Below, in pieces: positions 21,801 through 33,242 of a DNA stretch of 64,000 nucleotides. A program made the position numbers and the translations under genes. The notes beneath the pieces are model-generated. The model saw only the letters and a program-made list of their open reading frames with translations, did not search any database and was not told the origin of the DNA. Positions within the stretch are counted from its first letter, which is position 1, and every line of letters begins with the position of its first letter. The stretch is taken from positions 10,294,501-10,358,500 of the forward strand of contig OZ018411.1 of the NCBI GenBank assembly GCA_963969595.1. The letters run 5' to 3'. The DNA comes from Neckera pumila (taxonomy: Eukaryota > Streptophyta > Bryopsida > Hypnales > Neckeraceae).

Positions 21801-23799
21801 ATTGCTTGTGATTTTCAATGCCGATGATCCAGATTTCAAGGACATGGTAACTGACCCTAATTGCATCTGAATAAGCAATTGAGAATTGTTCCTATTATTA
21901 AATTGCTTAATTAGTGGAGGGGATGTTAAACCCATCCCATGTGGGGGTCCCAGGGTGGATCTATCCTTGGGGGAAATGCAAGAATTTTTTATTTGGCACA
22001 AGAAACGTTTTTTTGCAAATTTTGAATTCATATTTGCAATCAGAGATCCCAAATTATCTAGGAGAAGTCAACAACATACCCTAGACATGGCATAGAATGC
22101 AAAGCTTTTGTTTTACTTTTATCTTGGAAAACACAAAACTTACCTTGATGGTCCCACATTTGCACTTCGTGGGATGGATTAAGGTCTTGCATTTTTGGTT
22201 GGATCTTGTTGGAAGTCAAATACATATTTTCTCTCATGCATTTATAGGACACTATGGTAGAAACTTTTATTTTTAAAGTGCTAAAAATAGGTGTTCCTAT
22301 AATTGACCCTAGATTGTTATGAATACAACGATTACAATTTAGACAAGATTTTGTAGGGGTTATAATTAGGAGTTACCTTATATTTTTTTTGTTAAATGAT
22401 AGAGGTCATTGTTCAAAATCATATCACTATATTAATTATGTTGTGTATATCTAACCTCTAGGCAACTCACCCTTAAATGTATCTAACTTCAATATTCTTT
22501 GCTCTTAATGCTCTATTTTTGTTCACAAAATATGAGTGTAATTTTTTTTAAATCCTTAAAAGAAAAAGGGGTGATTTTGGAAATCATCCCTTTTCATTAC
22601 TATGTGAATCTTTGGCTTAAGAAATAGCAAAAGCACTCATTGGAAGCCAAACTATTCTAGAAGACCTCCCCTTTTTACAACAAATTTTGAGGACGAATAG
22701 TTGCACTTCTGTCCTACACATGTAATCACAAGCACCCGCCTCGACGTTTAAGGATTAAAAGATGAAATCACATGTCTTTTTCGTATTCCAAAAAATTTAA
22801 CAAAATTAGTGAAAATTTGTGAATTTTTGAAGAATAATTGAAAAAGTAAATGAAATTCATATCCATTACAAATATTGCTTGGAGAATTTTAAAAAGTTAT
22901 TATAGTTCATTTCTTCATAGTATAAACCAACCTTTTTTTTTTACTATAGCTCTTGTGTTCCTATCAACGTGCCATTGAATTAAATTTGGAGGGACATATG
23001 GTATTCGCTCATTTTTGTCACAACTTGCAAAATTCCGCCCCAAAAAGCACTAGTGTAAACCATTATATAACTGCACTACAAGCTACACAAAACTACACTA
23101 TATGAAACTATATTTAAAAATTGTTGATTAATATTCATCAAGAACTTCATGTGATCCTAGCTTGTCATAGAAAATTTACGTTGAATTCCCAAAGAGGTAG
23201 AAAACGTCCTTTACACTCAAAAACTTTGCCAGTAAGGTAAATTATTATGTTTGAGTGACAATTCAATTGTGACCTATATACACCACTCTTTCTATATAAA
23301 TTAGAAACACCTAAAGGCAACACTTTTGCTAGTCCCACTATGACCAAATTTTTTTGATAAAATTGTTAGCAAATTCAAGAGATATGTAATCCAAATGGTT
23401 TTGTAATTTTTTGATACTCTAGTAATATCTTACAAGTTTTCAAAGTTGAAAACATAAGGTAACCTATACATAACACTAGACTCACCTTGAATGAATAATC
23501 ACCCTTGAAGCATGAAATGCCTCACCTTTCATTAGTTTCTTCAAAAAATTCTTCACCTCTCATTGATTGCATCTAAAAAATTGTATTGATTTTGAGTCAA
23601 GAAGTATTCATTTCTACCCATTTTTTAGGCATTGAGAACGGAAAATGGTGCTTATAGGTGTTTCTACATTGGTGCATGGTTTAAAATTCAAAGTATGTAC
23701 TATTGATCTACATAGTGATATAAATAGGCTCAACCTTGCTATGGCACATTTACACACAAGGTGGCTCCCCCAAATGAACCTTTGACCTAGAACCACCAT
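21800..23799. other. AT-rich intergenic DNA
   Basis: About 22240-22380 is related to the dispersed repeat at 34130-34275 (shared GACCCTAGA-TCATGAATA context). The rest shows no gene or paired termini. Confidence 0.4.
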
Positions 23800-24036
23800 C
23801 ATCACTCTTGGTACATCTCCAAAATCAATATGTACCTATGTATAAGAAGTGATTTTACAATCTTTGCTAACAAACTTCGACCCTTCACTTAACTTTTGCA
23901 TACAATATTCAAATGCCGCATTCTTTGATGCGTTGGAACCTCCTTTCGCTTACCAACATGAAAATATGAAAATTTGACCAACCTAATAATAGTAAATAAT
24001 CTTAGTAGCAAAAATGGCAGTTTTGTGGAGAACGCA
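23800..24036. mobile_element. Family B MITE, partial, inverted
   Basis: ACATCTCCAAAATCAATATG, the TTTGATGCGTTGGAACCTCC segment and AATAATAGTAAAT match the complement of the copy at 1965-2251. It is interrupted at its 3' side by the 26-bp TIR element at 24041. Confidence 0.6.
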
Positions 24037-24040
24037 CTTT

Positions 24041-24400
24041 AAACACCATATTCACTAAAATGAGAGTTTTCCATTGAAATGAGAGTTAATTTAAAGAAAA
24101 CTCAATAAATTTTTTATGTCAATTCAATTAAAATTGAAAGGTTTTATGTCAATTTAACTTAAATCGATTAAAATGACATTAAACCTTTCAAATTTTACTT
24201 AAAGTTGAAAGGTTTTATATCAATTCAACTCGATTCGAGTTAAATTGACATAAAATCTTTCAATTTTAGGTCAAATCTGAAAGGTTTTATGTCAGTTCAA
24301 CCCAAAACTCTCATTTTAATGGAAATTGATGATTTAGGTCAAGATCAACCAAACTATTTTGAGAGGTCCCCAATCTCTCATTTTAGTGAATATGGTGTTT
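24041..24400. mobile_element. Element with perfect 26-bp TIRs
   Basis: AAACACCATATTCACTAAAA plus TGAGAG at 24041-24066 is perfectly complementary to 24375-24400. The interior is a chain of inverted and direct copies of a segment like TTGAAAGGTTTTATGTCAAT in alternating orientation, so the strand can fold many ways. There is no coding potential. It interrupts a family B MITE. Confidence 0.75.
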
Positions 24401-24500
24401 TTACAAAAGGCTTACCTTTGAGGCAAGATATTATACATATACAAAGTTCAATTTCTTCCTCCATGCACATAGAAAATTTCTTCATTTAAGTATGTACTTA

Positions 24501-24720
24501 AGGTGGGTATCTCCAAACTGCCACTTTTTGCTATTATACCTAGTTACTACTATTAGATTAGTTAAAATTTCATGTTTTTTTGTTGGCAAGTGAAGGAGGC
24601 TCTAATACGCCAAAGAGTGACATTTGGATACCGTATGCAAAAGTTATGAAGGAACAAAGTATGGTTCTAAAGCAATATTTTCCACGTAGCTTTTTAATTG
24701 ATTTTGAAGATGTATATAGA
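24501..24720. mobile_element. Family B MITE, 3'-truncated
   Basis: It starts AGGTGGGTATCTCC after a TA (24499-24500) and matches 1965 onward, including TTACTACTATTAGA and GCAAAAGTTATGAA. The distal terminus is not found. It runs into a dispersed repeat also seen near 15040 and 34085. Confidence 0.6.
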
Positions 24721-25120
24721 GTAAAGATGGGGATATAAGGTTATTGGCAATTTCCAGTATTGCATTTCTTCTTGCATTGTATGCTGCAGATATTCTCCAT
24801 CAACTAAGGCAATTACACCTAATTTCAACTGTTTTCTAAAACCACACACTCCAGATTCTTGCCTGAAATGTCTCCTACTATTCATGAGAATCTATAGTTA
24901 GTTTTAGAATTACCTAATTTCAACACTTTGAAAATTCATAGTTTTTTCAAACAGTGTCCAAAAATACATTTTGAGAGAAGGTAAAATCCCCTTTTGACTA
25001 CCAACAAGGCCACGCAAACGTTTTGCAATATAATAACGAGAAACCATGCTGAACCATGCTTATAGTATTTGTGCAATTTTAGGTGTGGTTACCATTCATG
25101 GTTCAATAGTTTTGTTAGGG

Positions 25121-25860
25121 TTAACCTTTAAAGGACGGACCCATGACCACTGATTTCAAGCCTCATTGCCTGTCACTCAGTTTTCTATCATTTTGCAACT
25201 AGATATGAATTAAATAAATTTGTTTATTTTTCAGAGATGGAACTACATGTCTTCTATACTTCATGATTTTTTAGATTTTTTTGTGAAAATTTATTTTTTA
25301 TAAGAATTTTTGAAGAAAAAGTGAAGAAAAATCATATCAAATAGAAAAATGTTTCAAAAAATCTGAAATTTTCACCATGCGTGTATATTACGGTGACAAA
25401 TATTATAGTATAAATTCAATTTCCATATCATTCTATAATTAAAAAACAATAGACACTGAAAATGCATTAAAAGTTCAAATTGCAATTAAATATTCAATAT
25501 TAGGAATTCTTTCAAAATTCAAACTGGAGTAGAAACTAGAATAGATGACCTTCATTTTGTCAATTTGGCTCAAATTCAAAAAACATCATTCTTGTGAAGA
25601 CATTTTAGATTCAAAATAAGGAGCAACAACTTTCCAAAATACATAAAAATAGCATATTTTGTGATCCGTTTTTTTTACTAACTTCTCATTCACTTGAAGA
25701 CAAACACTTTGGAAGACTACAAACTTAACTGAAGATTCTTCATAACCCACCATGAAAGGTCAACAAAAAGAAAGTGGATGAAAAAACGCTTCTAATCTCT
25801 GTGTAGACCACAAAACAGTCATCCAAACGCCATGAATTGGCACTGGTGTCGCTTTTGGGT
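25121..25860. mobile_element. TTAA-ended element, subfamily M, copy 1
   Basis: It begins TTAACCTTTAAAGGAC. The interior, with GAAGAAAAAGTGAAGAAAAAT and TCAAACTGGAGTAGAAACTAG-like text, matches the copy at 59049-59795 over about 700 bp. The distal end is decayed near 25860 (GTCGCTTTTGGG). It is non-coding. Confidence 0.5.
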
Positions 25861-26089
25861 GAAAGTGAATAAGTGAACAAGTACCCATGTTCATTATCTG
25901 ATCAACAGCTTTGAAAGAGGTTAACTTAGAGGCCCTTGCTGTCTTGAAAATGATAGATTTTAATTTTCGCAGGGTTTTGCCGATAAGTAAATTATGATTA
26001 TTTATTTATTTGACACAAATGAAACAGTAACATTGGCAATAAGTAAATCTATTTTTTTATTTTTTTATTTTATTTTATTTTTTTGAAAC

Positions 26090-26160
26090 ACATGGACAAT
26101 TTCCATTGATAAGGGAAACAGTACAATGAACCAGGGGACCAAGTCCCCAGCGGGATTTTT
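26090..26160 (-). repeat. Possible retroelement 3'-end fragment
   Basis: GGACAATTTCCATTGATAAG and AAACAGTACAATGAAC here recur, diverged, at 27200-27260. Both are bordered by T-rich runs, which would be A-tails on the minus strand. This layout suits truncated non-LTR retroelement ends, but no coding part is present to confirm it. Confidence 0.3.
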
Positions 26161-26699
26161 TTTATTTTTTTATTTTTATTTTTTAACTGCCGATAAGTAA
26201 ATTTATCAATACATTAGCATGATATGTTAGTAACTTAAAGCTTAGTTTCTGTGTCTTTTGTGTTGAATGGGCATCCATGTTTGGCAGTGTGTTATTAAAT
26301 AAGCGCTGTCATTTTCTACGTCACTGTGATCATGCCCTTGTAATTCTGTGACAAAGAGGAGTAATGTTGGAGCATGTGAGTTTGGACATTGAAGAGGGCC
26401 ATGTTTTTTTTTGTTTTTTTAATGATGAACCCCAACCACGGCTACATTTCGTTGACTCTCTTCACCATTATTTTTATTTTACGTTACCTGCATGGGGCAG
26501 CAATCGAACTGAACTAAATTTATTATTTTTCTGTTTCAGGTTCAACCGAATCAGGCCGTAATGGCAAAGTCCATCATTCAGAGCCTATTTTCACATTTAT
26601 TTATCTGCATGGGCAGCAAACGGACTCCCTCCGTCCCTCATCAAACTATTGCCCCAAAATAGCCGACGAGGTGGTGTTCATGTCTTATATCCCGACATA

Positions 26700-27123
26700 A
26701 GGTAGACACATCCATTCCCGTCCCTTTCATAATTCCTTCTTCATGTACTAGTGGTCACAGCCTTTTTTTTTTTTACTTTTTGAAAAAGTGTCAAGATGGT
26801 GATCACTGAAAATTTCGTGAAGCATTGTATTTTACATTCATCCATCTTTTGAACCAAAAAATACTTTTCAATCATATTCATACACTTTTTCATCTAAATT
26901 TGGCGACTTCATCCGCATTTTAAATAGAAATGGTAAATTTCTTGGTGAAAAAAGATTACTTTTATCTGGCGAAAAGTAGACATTTATTTTGAAATGGGGC
27001 AGTCTGGCCCCATAGTGCCAAAAAAAAGGGCTGCTAGTGGTGCATATTTTCTTTCTAGAATGCACTCCATTGATATATAAGGACAGAATTTGGTGCAAGG
27101 GTGGGAATGGTTGCGTGTAACTT
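26700..27123. mobile_element. TA-flanked element, family J, long copy
   Basis: It begins TA-AGGTAGACACATCCATTCC and ends near GGGTGGGAATGG...GTGTAACTTA. Both flanks resemble the compact fold-back at 35812-35970. The interior includes T-rich sequence and no gene. Confidence 0.4.
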
Positions 27124-27350
27124 AGTGACACATTTGACAGACATAGGTACATATATATACGTGTATGCAAGTACATATTTTTTGTTTTGTTTTTTGAATA
27201 TGGACAATTTCCATATTCAATTTCCATAAGTAAGGAAACAGTACAATGAACTAGAAGGCATAGCCCTCGGAAGAAATTTTTTCATTTTCTAAGGTACTCA
27301 TGTTTTAGTTACATGGATTATCTCATATCATTTAACCTGAGCGTGTATAT

Positions 27351-27441
27351 AATCCCTTTGTTTCTAAATAATACCAAGTTCCAGGGTTGTTTTTTTATAA
27401 AACTAAAAAAAAATGCTGATATTAGTCAAAAATAGAGGGAG
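27351..27441. mobile_element. Short Stowaway-like MITE
   Basis: The termini ATCCCTTTGTTTCTAAATAA and AGTCAAAAATAGAGGGAG, with a TA following, resemble the CTCCCTC...GAGGGAG ends of Stowaway MITEs. It is about 91 bp long. Related half-ends (CTCCCTCCGTCCC near 26628 and CTCCCTCTATCCCC near 33298) lack a partner. Confidence 0.5.
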
Positions 27442-27454
27442 TATAGTTGGTATA

Positions 27455-27687
27455 CATTAGAACCTCTCTTAGTGCATACTCTATTAGTGCATAATATGCA
27501 CTAAGAGAGATAGTACTTTGAAGCCTTTATTGATGAACAGTGATTGGAGGCCTTGTAGTTAGAAGCCATGTGGTTGGAGGCCCTGTAGTTAGAAGCCATT
27601 TTAGGTAGTGAACAATACTGCACCTCTCCAAATGCATAAACCTCTTCTAGTGCATAATCCTTGCACTATGCACTAAAGGAGGTTCTA

Positions 27688-27690
<3 letters not shown>
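27455..27690. mobile_element. Emigrant/pogo-like MITE
   Basis: It starts CATTAGAACCTCTCTTAGTG after TA and ends CACTAAAGGAGGTTCTACTG before TA, giving TIRs of about 25 bp. The CAGTAGAACCTCT terminus with a TA target is that of Emigrant-type MITEs related to pogo transposons. The right TA flank runs straight into a (TA)n array. Confidence 0.7.

Positions 27691-27736
<46 letters not shown>
27691..27736. repeat. (TA)23 microsatellite
   Basis: This is an uninterrupted run of 23 TA units. It begins exactly at the TA target site of the preceding Emigrant-like MITE and ends 9 bp before the next MITE. Confidence 0.98.
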
Positions 27737-27739
<3 letters not shown>

Positions 27740-27745
27740 CCAGTA

Positions 27746-28189
27746 AGGTAGAAGCACCAGTAGTTGATCATTTAAGCAATTTTGGAGCAGATCATGCACA
27801 GTAAGGGGTGATGAAATTTTTTCCCATGTAGGAAGGTAGGAAATATAGGGATTGCAGAATTTTCAGAATTTTATTCCCAAAACTGAAATTACAATGAATT
27901 TTGGATGCCCAAAAATGCATTTCACCAATAGTTAATGTCTAGACTCTTTCCAATTCCAATCATTCAAGAATACCTTACTACTCACTACTTCCTACTTTCT
28001 CGCTCACTACTTGGAGACATGTGTTATAACATTATTTATGCCAACCTTAAAAAGGACCAAAAAAACACATTCCCAGCTCCCATTGGAAATCTATTCCAAC
28101 CTTGGTTAGAATTACTCCACCTGCAGTTGGAAATACTCCACCCCTACCGGTTGGGTATTGGGTGTGGTTGACAACTAGTACTTCTACCT
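27746..28189. mobile_element. TA-flanked MITE, family A, full-length
   Basis: It starts AGGTAGAAGCACCAGTAGTTG-like and ends CAACTAGTACTTCTACCT, giving TIRs of about 20 bp. TA lies on both sides (27744-27745 and 28190-28191). The 444-bp interior is non-coding. This is the best-preserved copy of the family in the window. Confidence 0.75.
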
Positions 28190-28191
28190 TA

Positions 28192-30689
28192 TATACAGCT
28201 GTCCCAATATGTGCAATATCAACTATGTTTTTGTTTTTGATTGTGGATCAATTAGGGACAGTCCAAATAAAAAAGTTTTGAATACATCTTTTCACAAGAT
28301 GGAATTAGTTCAATTGCTTAATGGAATTGACAAACTTTAATCCTTAAATGACACTTAAGTGTTTGGGCAGATAGCATAGGACATTTTTAGGGCAAACGGT
28401 AAGCAATATTCTAATAAGTTAACAAAATTAGTAGAGTAAGTAAGTGTTCAACATATTGAACAAGCAAGCACTATCTACCCTCACCATTTGAATGGTAGTA
28501 TGCAGTCTAATAATACCAAGCAATTTTTCCTCTACTATCCATTTAAAACATTAGACAAACCATTTCAGAAAATAGATTGTAGAAGGAGTTATAAAATATT
28601 AAGATTAAAAATTCAATGACATGGTGGAGATATGGATATGGACACATATGCAATAATTTTTATTAACAACTTGATTTGATATTGGTATTTAAATTCCTAG
28701 ACTTTGAAAAAATAACTTAAAATATATACTAAGGAGATTGACTTCCATTTTATTATATGGAGCTTTGACACATTGAGTGACTATCCACTCAAAAACACAA
28801 GACAATACAAAACAAGAAATATTCCTCAACACTCATAAAGATCGAGAGCTGAATTATAACATACTCTTCATTGGATCTTCTCTAAAAAAGAGAAAGATAA
28901 ATAGCTTGGCAACAATATAGTTTGGTCAAGTTGTAGTTGGATATTTTAATCATGCAACAAGTTGAATTCTCTCATAACCAAGCCCAAGGGATTGACAATG
29001 TTATTTAAAGATTAAAAATAGGTTTATTTAAGGTTCCAAATTACATCCCTCGAAATTAAACATTTTCATGATTTCTACATGGATAGCAACCAAAGCATTA
29101 AGCTCAATTTTATAGTGATTGCACCCTAATTGTTACACTTTTAAGTGCTAAGCATATTTTTATTATCATAATGATAAGATTTTGTTAGCATATTGATGAA
29201 GATTCAAATACAACAAAGAGTGCCTTATTTGTAGACTATATGTAAACTATAAGAATTAAAAAGAATAATGGTGGGTCTCTTAGAAACAAAAATATATGAT
29301 ATCCATGTTTTTCTTGTTGTTAATGTTTAGGTGGTGTGTATTTTGCAAAACAAAATTTTCTCATGATAAAGCAAAGTTTAGTTTCTAATTAATTTGAGGA
29401 TGGTCCCAATTGTAAAGCCATTGTCGTATAGATGTTTGAATTCCATCATCCCTTAGATATAATGATGCTCCAATGTCACTCAAGTAGCTCCTTCAACTAA
29501 ATACCTACAACTTCACTCAACATCTAAAGATATCTTTTAAGTTCATTCTTACATGTCAACTTGTACTTTGACGTTGACATCTTAGAAATCTATCTACTTG
29601 ATATTTCATTGAAGCACAGGTAATTTAAATGTTTTACTATAAATTCTCAGGTAGATTAGAAAAATGACTACAAAAAGAGCTACCAATAGTCAAATTTGTC
29701 TTGTAGATCTTTTGGGGGGTTATGTCCTTAGTCTAAGTGGCCTATGTTTCTACAACTATTTTTCAATTGTGTGCAAGTTAGTCCATTGCAAAACTTGATT
29801 TTCCAGTAACAGATATTTCTAATTCAAAAAATGATCCTTCAGAAACAACTTGAATAAATATATAAAATAAAAATCTGAAAGAACCACCATAATATAACTT
29901 AGCATTTTGAACTCAAAGGAAAAATATCCTTGTAAAAATTACAATCTATAATTAATTGTGTAAGAATTTTTTTTTTGTTATAGTGTTTTGTTGATAAGTA
30001 TTTATTTTTGGAGTAGGGAATTAAGATGCATAGATATGATCTAAAGATAATATTTTACATCTTTTGTTTGAAAACAAACATTAAATTATTCTCCCATGTG
30101 CATATTATATCATATTTTACTAGCAGTTTTGGCATTCGCTTGCCTAATATTTAATTAAAGTCCAAATAATAGGTCAAGCAAGATTTAATTGTAATTAATG
30201 CTATTTAGGTAACCATTCAAAATTAAGCAAGGTATGGGGATTTGGCAAAGTTTAGATACTTCATTTAGCAGTTTCTAAAAAGATGAGAAATTATATGTTT
30301 ATAGAATCCATAGAATTTTAAGATATGATTGCCATAAATGGCAAGCACATGTCCTTAGACAAAGTTATCTTGATTCCTCTTCAATCAATTTCAATTTCCA
30401 AATATTAGACAAGAAGGGGTGCAATTTCTTTAAAAATTAGGCAAGAATTACTATTATTATTTTTTGCCAAAGTTGCTAGTAAGGTAAGGTAATAGATCTT
30501 GACAATTCTTGGAAATTTGAAAAACCTCTAATCCTTAAGGTATTTGAAATTGATTAGAAGTCAACCTAACAATCCAAATGTACATTCACTAGAAGGCTAA
30601 TACGAGAGAAGAAGATTAGGTTGAACACAACACCGGTATTGGTTAGACAACATGAACGAAGAAAATTAATTTGATTAAGATAGGCACCT
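28192..30689. other. AT-rich DNA, nothing recognised
   Basis: No gene, TIR pair, tandem array or match with another part of the window was found in this 2.5-kb stretch. Confidence 0.4.
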
Positions 30690-30832
30690 CTAAAATTGCA
30701 CCCTATCTGAAACTGACATCATCACTTTGTGCACATCTCCAAAATCAATATATACCTATGTGCATAAAAAAAATTTAGAACATCTACCAAAAAGATTTTT
30801 TGATCTTTTATCACTACAAGAGAAAGAGGTTT

Positions 30833-31711
30833 TTAACCCCCATGACTATGTTTTCATTGAAAATGCTCAAAAACTGCCATTTTTAGTACAAAAACACAAT
30901 TTTTGAAAAACAAAATTTTGACACAGGTAACCGTGGGATCTTATGCTGACTTGAGAATATGTGGTAAGAATTTCAAAAATTTCCACCACGTGGATTGCAA
31001 GATATTAGCATTCAAATTCACTAAAATCATTTTTTTGGCCTGCAAAAAACAGGGCAGCTGCACTTCACAAGCTCACATTTTGATGCAAAAATTTCCAAAA
31101 TCATGATGCTTCTTTGGATTTGTTTTCCTAGAGAAGATGGCCACATGCTTGAAAAATTTTCACTTCATTTGAAATTGTACAACATATAGGAAACAAATAG
31201 TATATAGATTGTAGTAGAGAATGATTCAAAATACTAAATTGCCAAGAGTTTAAACCCTACTTTTTATTTTTTTCAAAAAATATTGAAAATTGAGTAAGAT
31301 AAGGACTTCAAAATCTATTTTAGAGTAGAGAATCCATAACTGCCCGTTAACTAAAATTTTCATAACTTTTGACTTATTGATCAAAATGGGATAATTCAAA
31401 GCTTTCCACTTATACATAACTCTAGAAAACCAATTTCAAATTTTTGTTCTTGAAAAAAGTGATTTTTGTTTTTGAAAGAGGTGATTTTTTTAGATATGCC
31501 CGGACTATCCAATTATGAAAAAGGGTAACATATTAGGCCATAACTTTTGACTTACATTTCCAAATGTCATGAAATTTAGTGCATATGAAAGATATTCCTG
31601 GTTCCCACCTTCTAATAAGCTTGGGCCAAAAATATGGAAATCTGTAGTCACATGTACTTGCCCAAGTTTTCTATGTAGCCAAAAAATGCATGTTGGTCGT
31701 TTAGGGGTTAA
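30833..31711. mobile_element. TTAA-ended element, family G
   Basis: It starts TTAACCCCCATGACTATG and ends GGTCGTTTAGGGGTTAA, with TTAA at both ends and short inverted CCCC/GGGG termini. The 879-bp interior (AATTTCAAAAATTTCCACCACGTGG-like and a GCCATAACTTTTGACTT segment) is non-coding and matches other family G copies. Confidence 0.6.
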
Positions 31712-31884
31712 GTGAGTCTTTAAATATAGTCTTAGATATAAGATTATAAATAGTGACCTTTAAGGAGATTTTCAGTAAAATTTTACTAGAAACACATATA
31801 TTTCTAGTAAATTTTTATTGAAAGTCTCCTTGAAGGTCATTATTTATAATCTTATATCTAGAACTATACTTAAAACTCACTTAA
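31708..31884. repeat. 177-bp fold-back with TTAA ends
   Basis: The left arm (TTAAGTGAGTCTTTAAATAT...) and right arm (...ATACTTAAAACTCACTTAA) are inverted copies over about 80 bp, with an 8-bp spacer near 31792-31801. Both ends carry TTAA, and the left TTAA is shared with the family G element. A transcript would form a long imperfect hairpin. Confidence 0.8.
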
Positions 31885-32023
31885 ATCATCCCTTTCTCTT
31901 GTATTGATGTACTCCGTAACATTTGCAAACGGTATCCAAATGTTGGCAGTCATGCAATGGAACCTCGGACTTTCACTTGCCAACAAGAAAATATGAAACT
32001 TTGACCAGTCTAATAATAATCTA

Positions 32024-32333
32024 AGGTAGTTACATCCAAAACAACACCATGCCAAAAAATCGCCATCGTCACTTTGTGTACATCTCCAAAACCAGTATGT
32101 ACATGTGTGGAAGAAACAATTTTAGAACATTTACCAAAAAAACTTTGACCCTTTATAACTTTTGGATATAATACCCACATGTTGCATTCTTTGGCGCGTT
32201 AAACCCCCCTTTCACTTGCCAGCAAGAAAATATGAAACATTTAACCATTCTAATAATAGTAGCTAACCACAATAGCATTGAGTGGCAGTTTTGGAGTACC
32301 CACATTGTGCACAATAGCAAAAAATACCCACCT
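32024..32333. mobile_element. Family B MITE, inverted, nearly full-length
   Basis: It starts AGGTAGTTACATCC after TA and ends AATACCCACCT. It is the reverse of the copy at 1965. A partial family B segment lies directly upstream (31905-32022), so one copy may have inserted into another. Confidence 0.65.
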
Positions 32334-33209
32334 TGAGTTAATTATTAAAGGACAGACTACTAACCATGGAAATCATCCCTTTGGTTACTACAGAAATCCT
32401 TGGCTTAAAAACTTGCAAAAGCACTCATTCAAAGTCAAACTACTGTAGAAGACCTCCCCTTTTCACAACTCCGAGGATGAATAGTTGCACTTCTATCCTA
32501 TGTACTAGAAGGAATCTCTATTCTCCATCGGACAAAAAATGTCCTCGTCGGCGTTTAAGGGTTTATACTTAAAACTTGCTAAATGAGTCCAAATTTGACT
32601 CTACAAATTGCCATTCCGAGTATTACCGCGTGCATTCACAGGGGCGGGATTCTCAAATATTTCTCATTCATCTGACCTGTTGTCGTTCTCCTGATGGTAT
32701 CACCAATTATATATCAGGTTGAATGTAAATCATTCACAGGGTCGGCATCCCCAATCATGGGATGGGAGAAAACAGACACACAACACCAAGGTGCTTGAAC
32801 TTATTGAATGGCACCACCTTCAAAATAATTCTCACTTTCAAACTCATGACTGGTTGCACTCATGCAAGAGTTTGTTGGCCAACGTGTATATATATCAATA
32901 CACGCAACATTTCACTCATAGGGTATAATTTTACATGACTATTGCATTCTTTAAATATTATCATATTCGCGCGCATGACGTTGAAGTGGTCATTCAAAGT
33001 CTGCGGTTTTACGCCAGGGGAAAACACTAGAACTAATTAATTTACATCCATGATGAAATTTAGAAATTTAGAATTCGAATTTGGATACAAAGACCCCAAA
33101 TTAGCTGGTCTGAAAAGTCCTAGAAGAGAAGAATACAAGAGGAGAGGTGAAGAACATAGGACACTAAACAACTACAAAATAGATATAATATTTTAGATTT
33201 ATCCTTGGC
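32334..33209. other. Intergenic with degenerate TTAA-type end
   Basis: TTAATTATTAAAGGAC at about 32338 looks like a decayed family G terminus, with its mate (GGCGTTTAAGGGTTTA) near 32550. The rest holds no supported feature. Confidence 0.35.
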
Positions 33210-33242
33210 GGGGGTTGGGGGGGTTGGGGGGGTTGGGGGGGG
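33210..33242 (+). repeat. G-quadruplex-forming run
   Basis: Four G-runs of 5, 7, 7 and 8 bases are separated by TT spacers. This fits the canonical four-tract pattern with very short loops, which gives stable quadruplexes in vitro for similar sequences. It lies in AT-rich intergenic DNA. Confidence 0.9.

Noticed and set aside
26628..26640. Lone Stowaway-type end CTCCCTCCGTCCC
   Set aside because: No inverted partner with a TA flank could be placed at a sensible distance, so I did not call an element.
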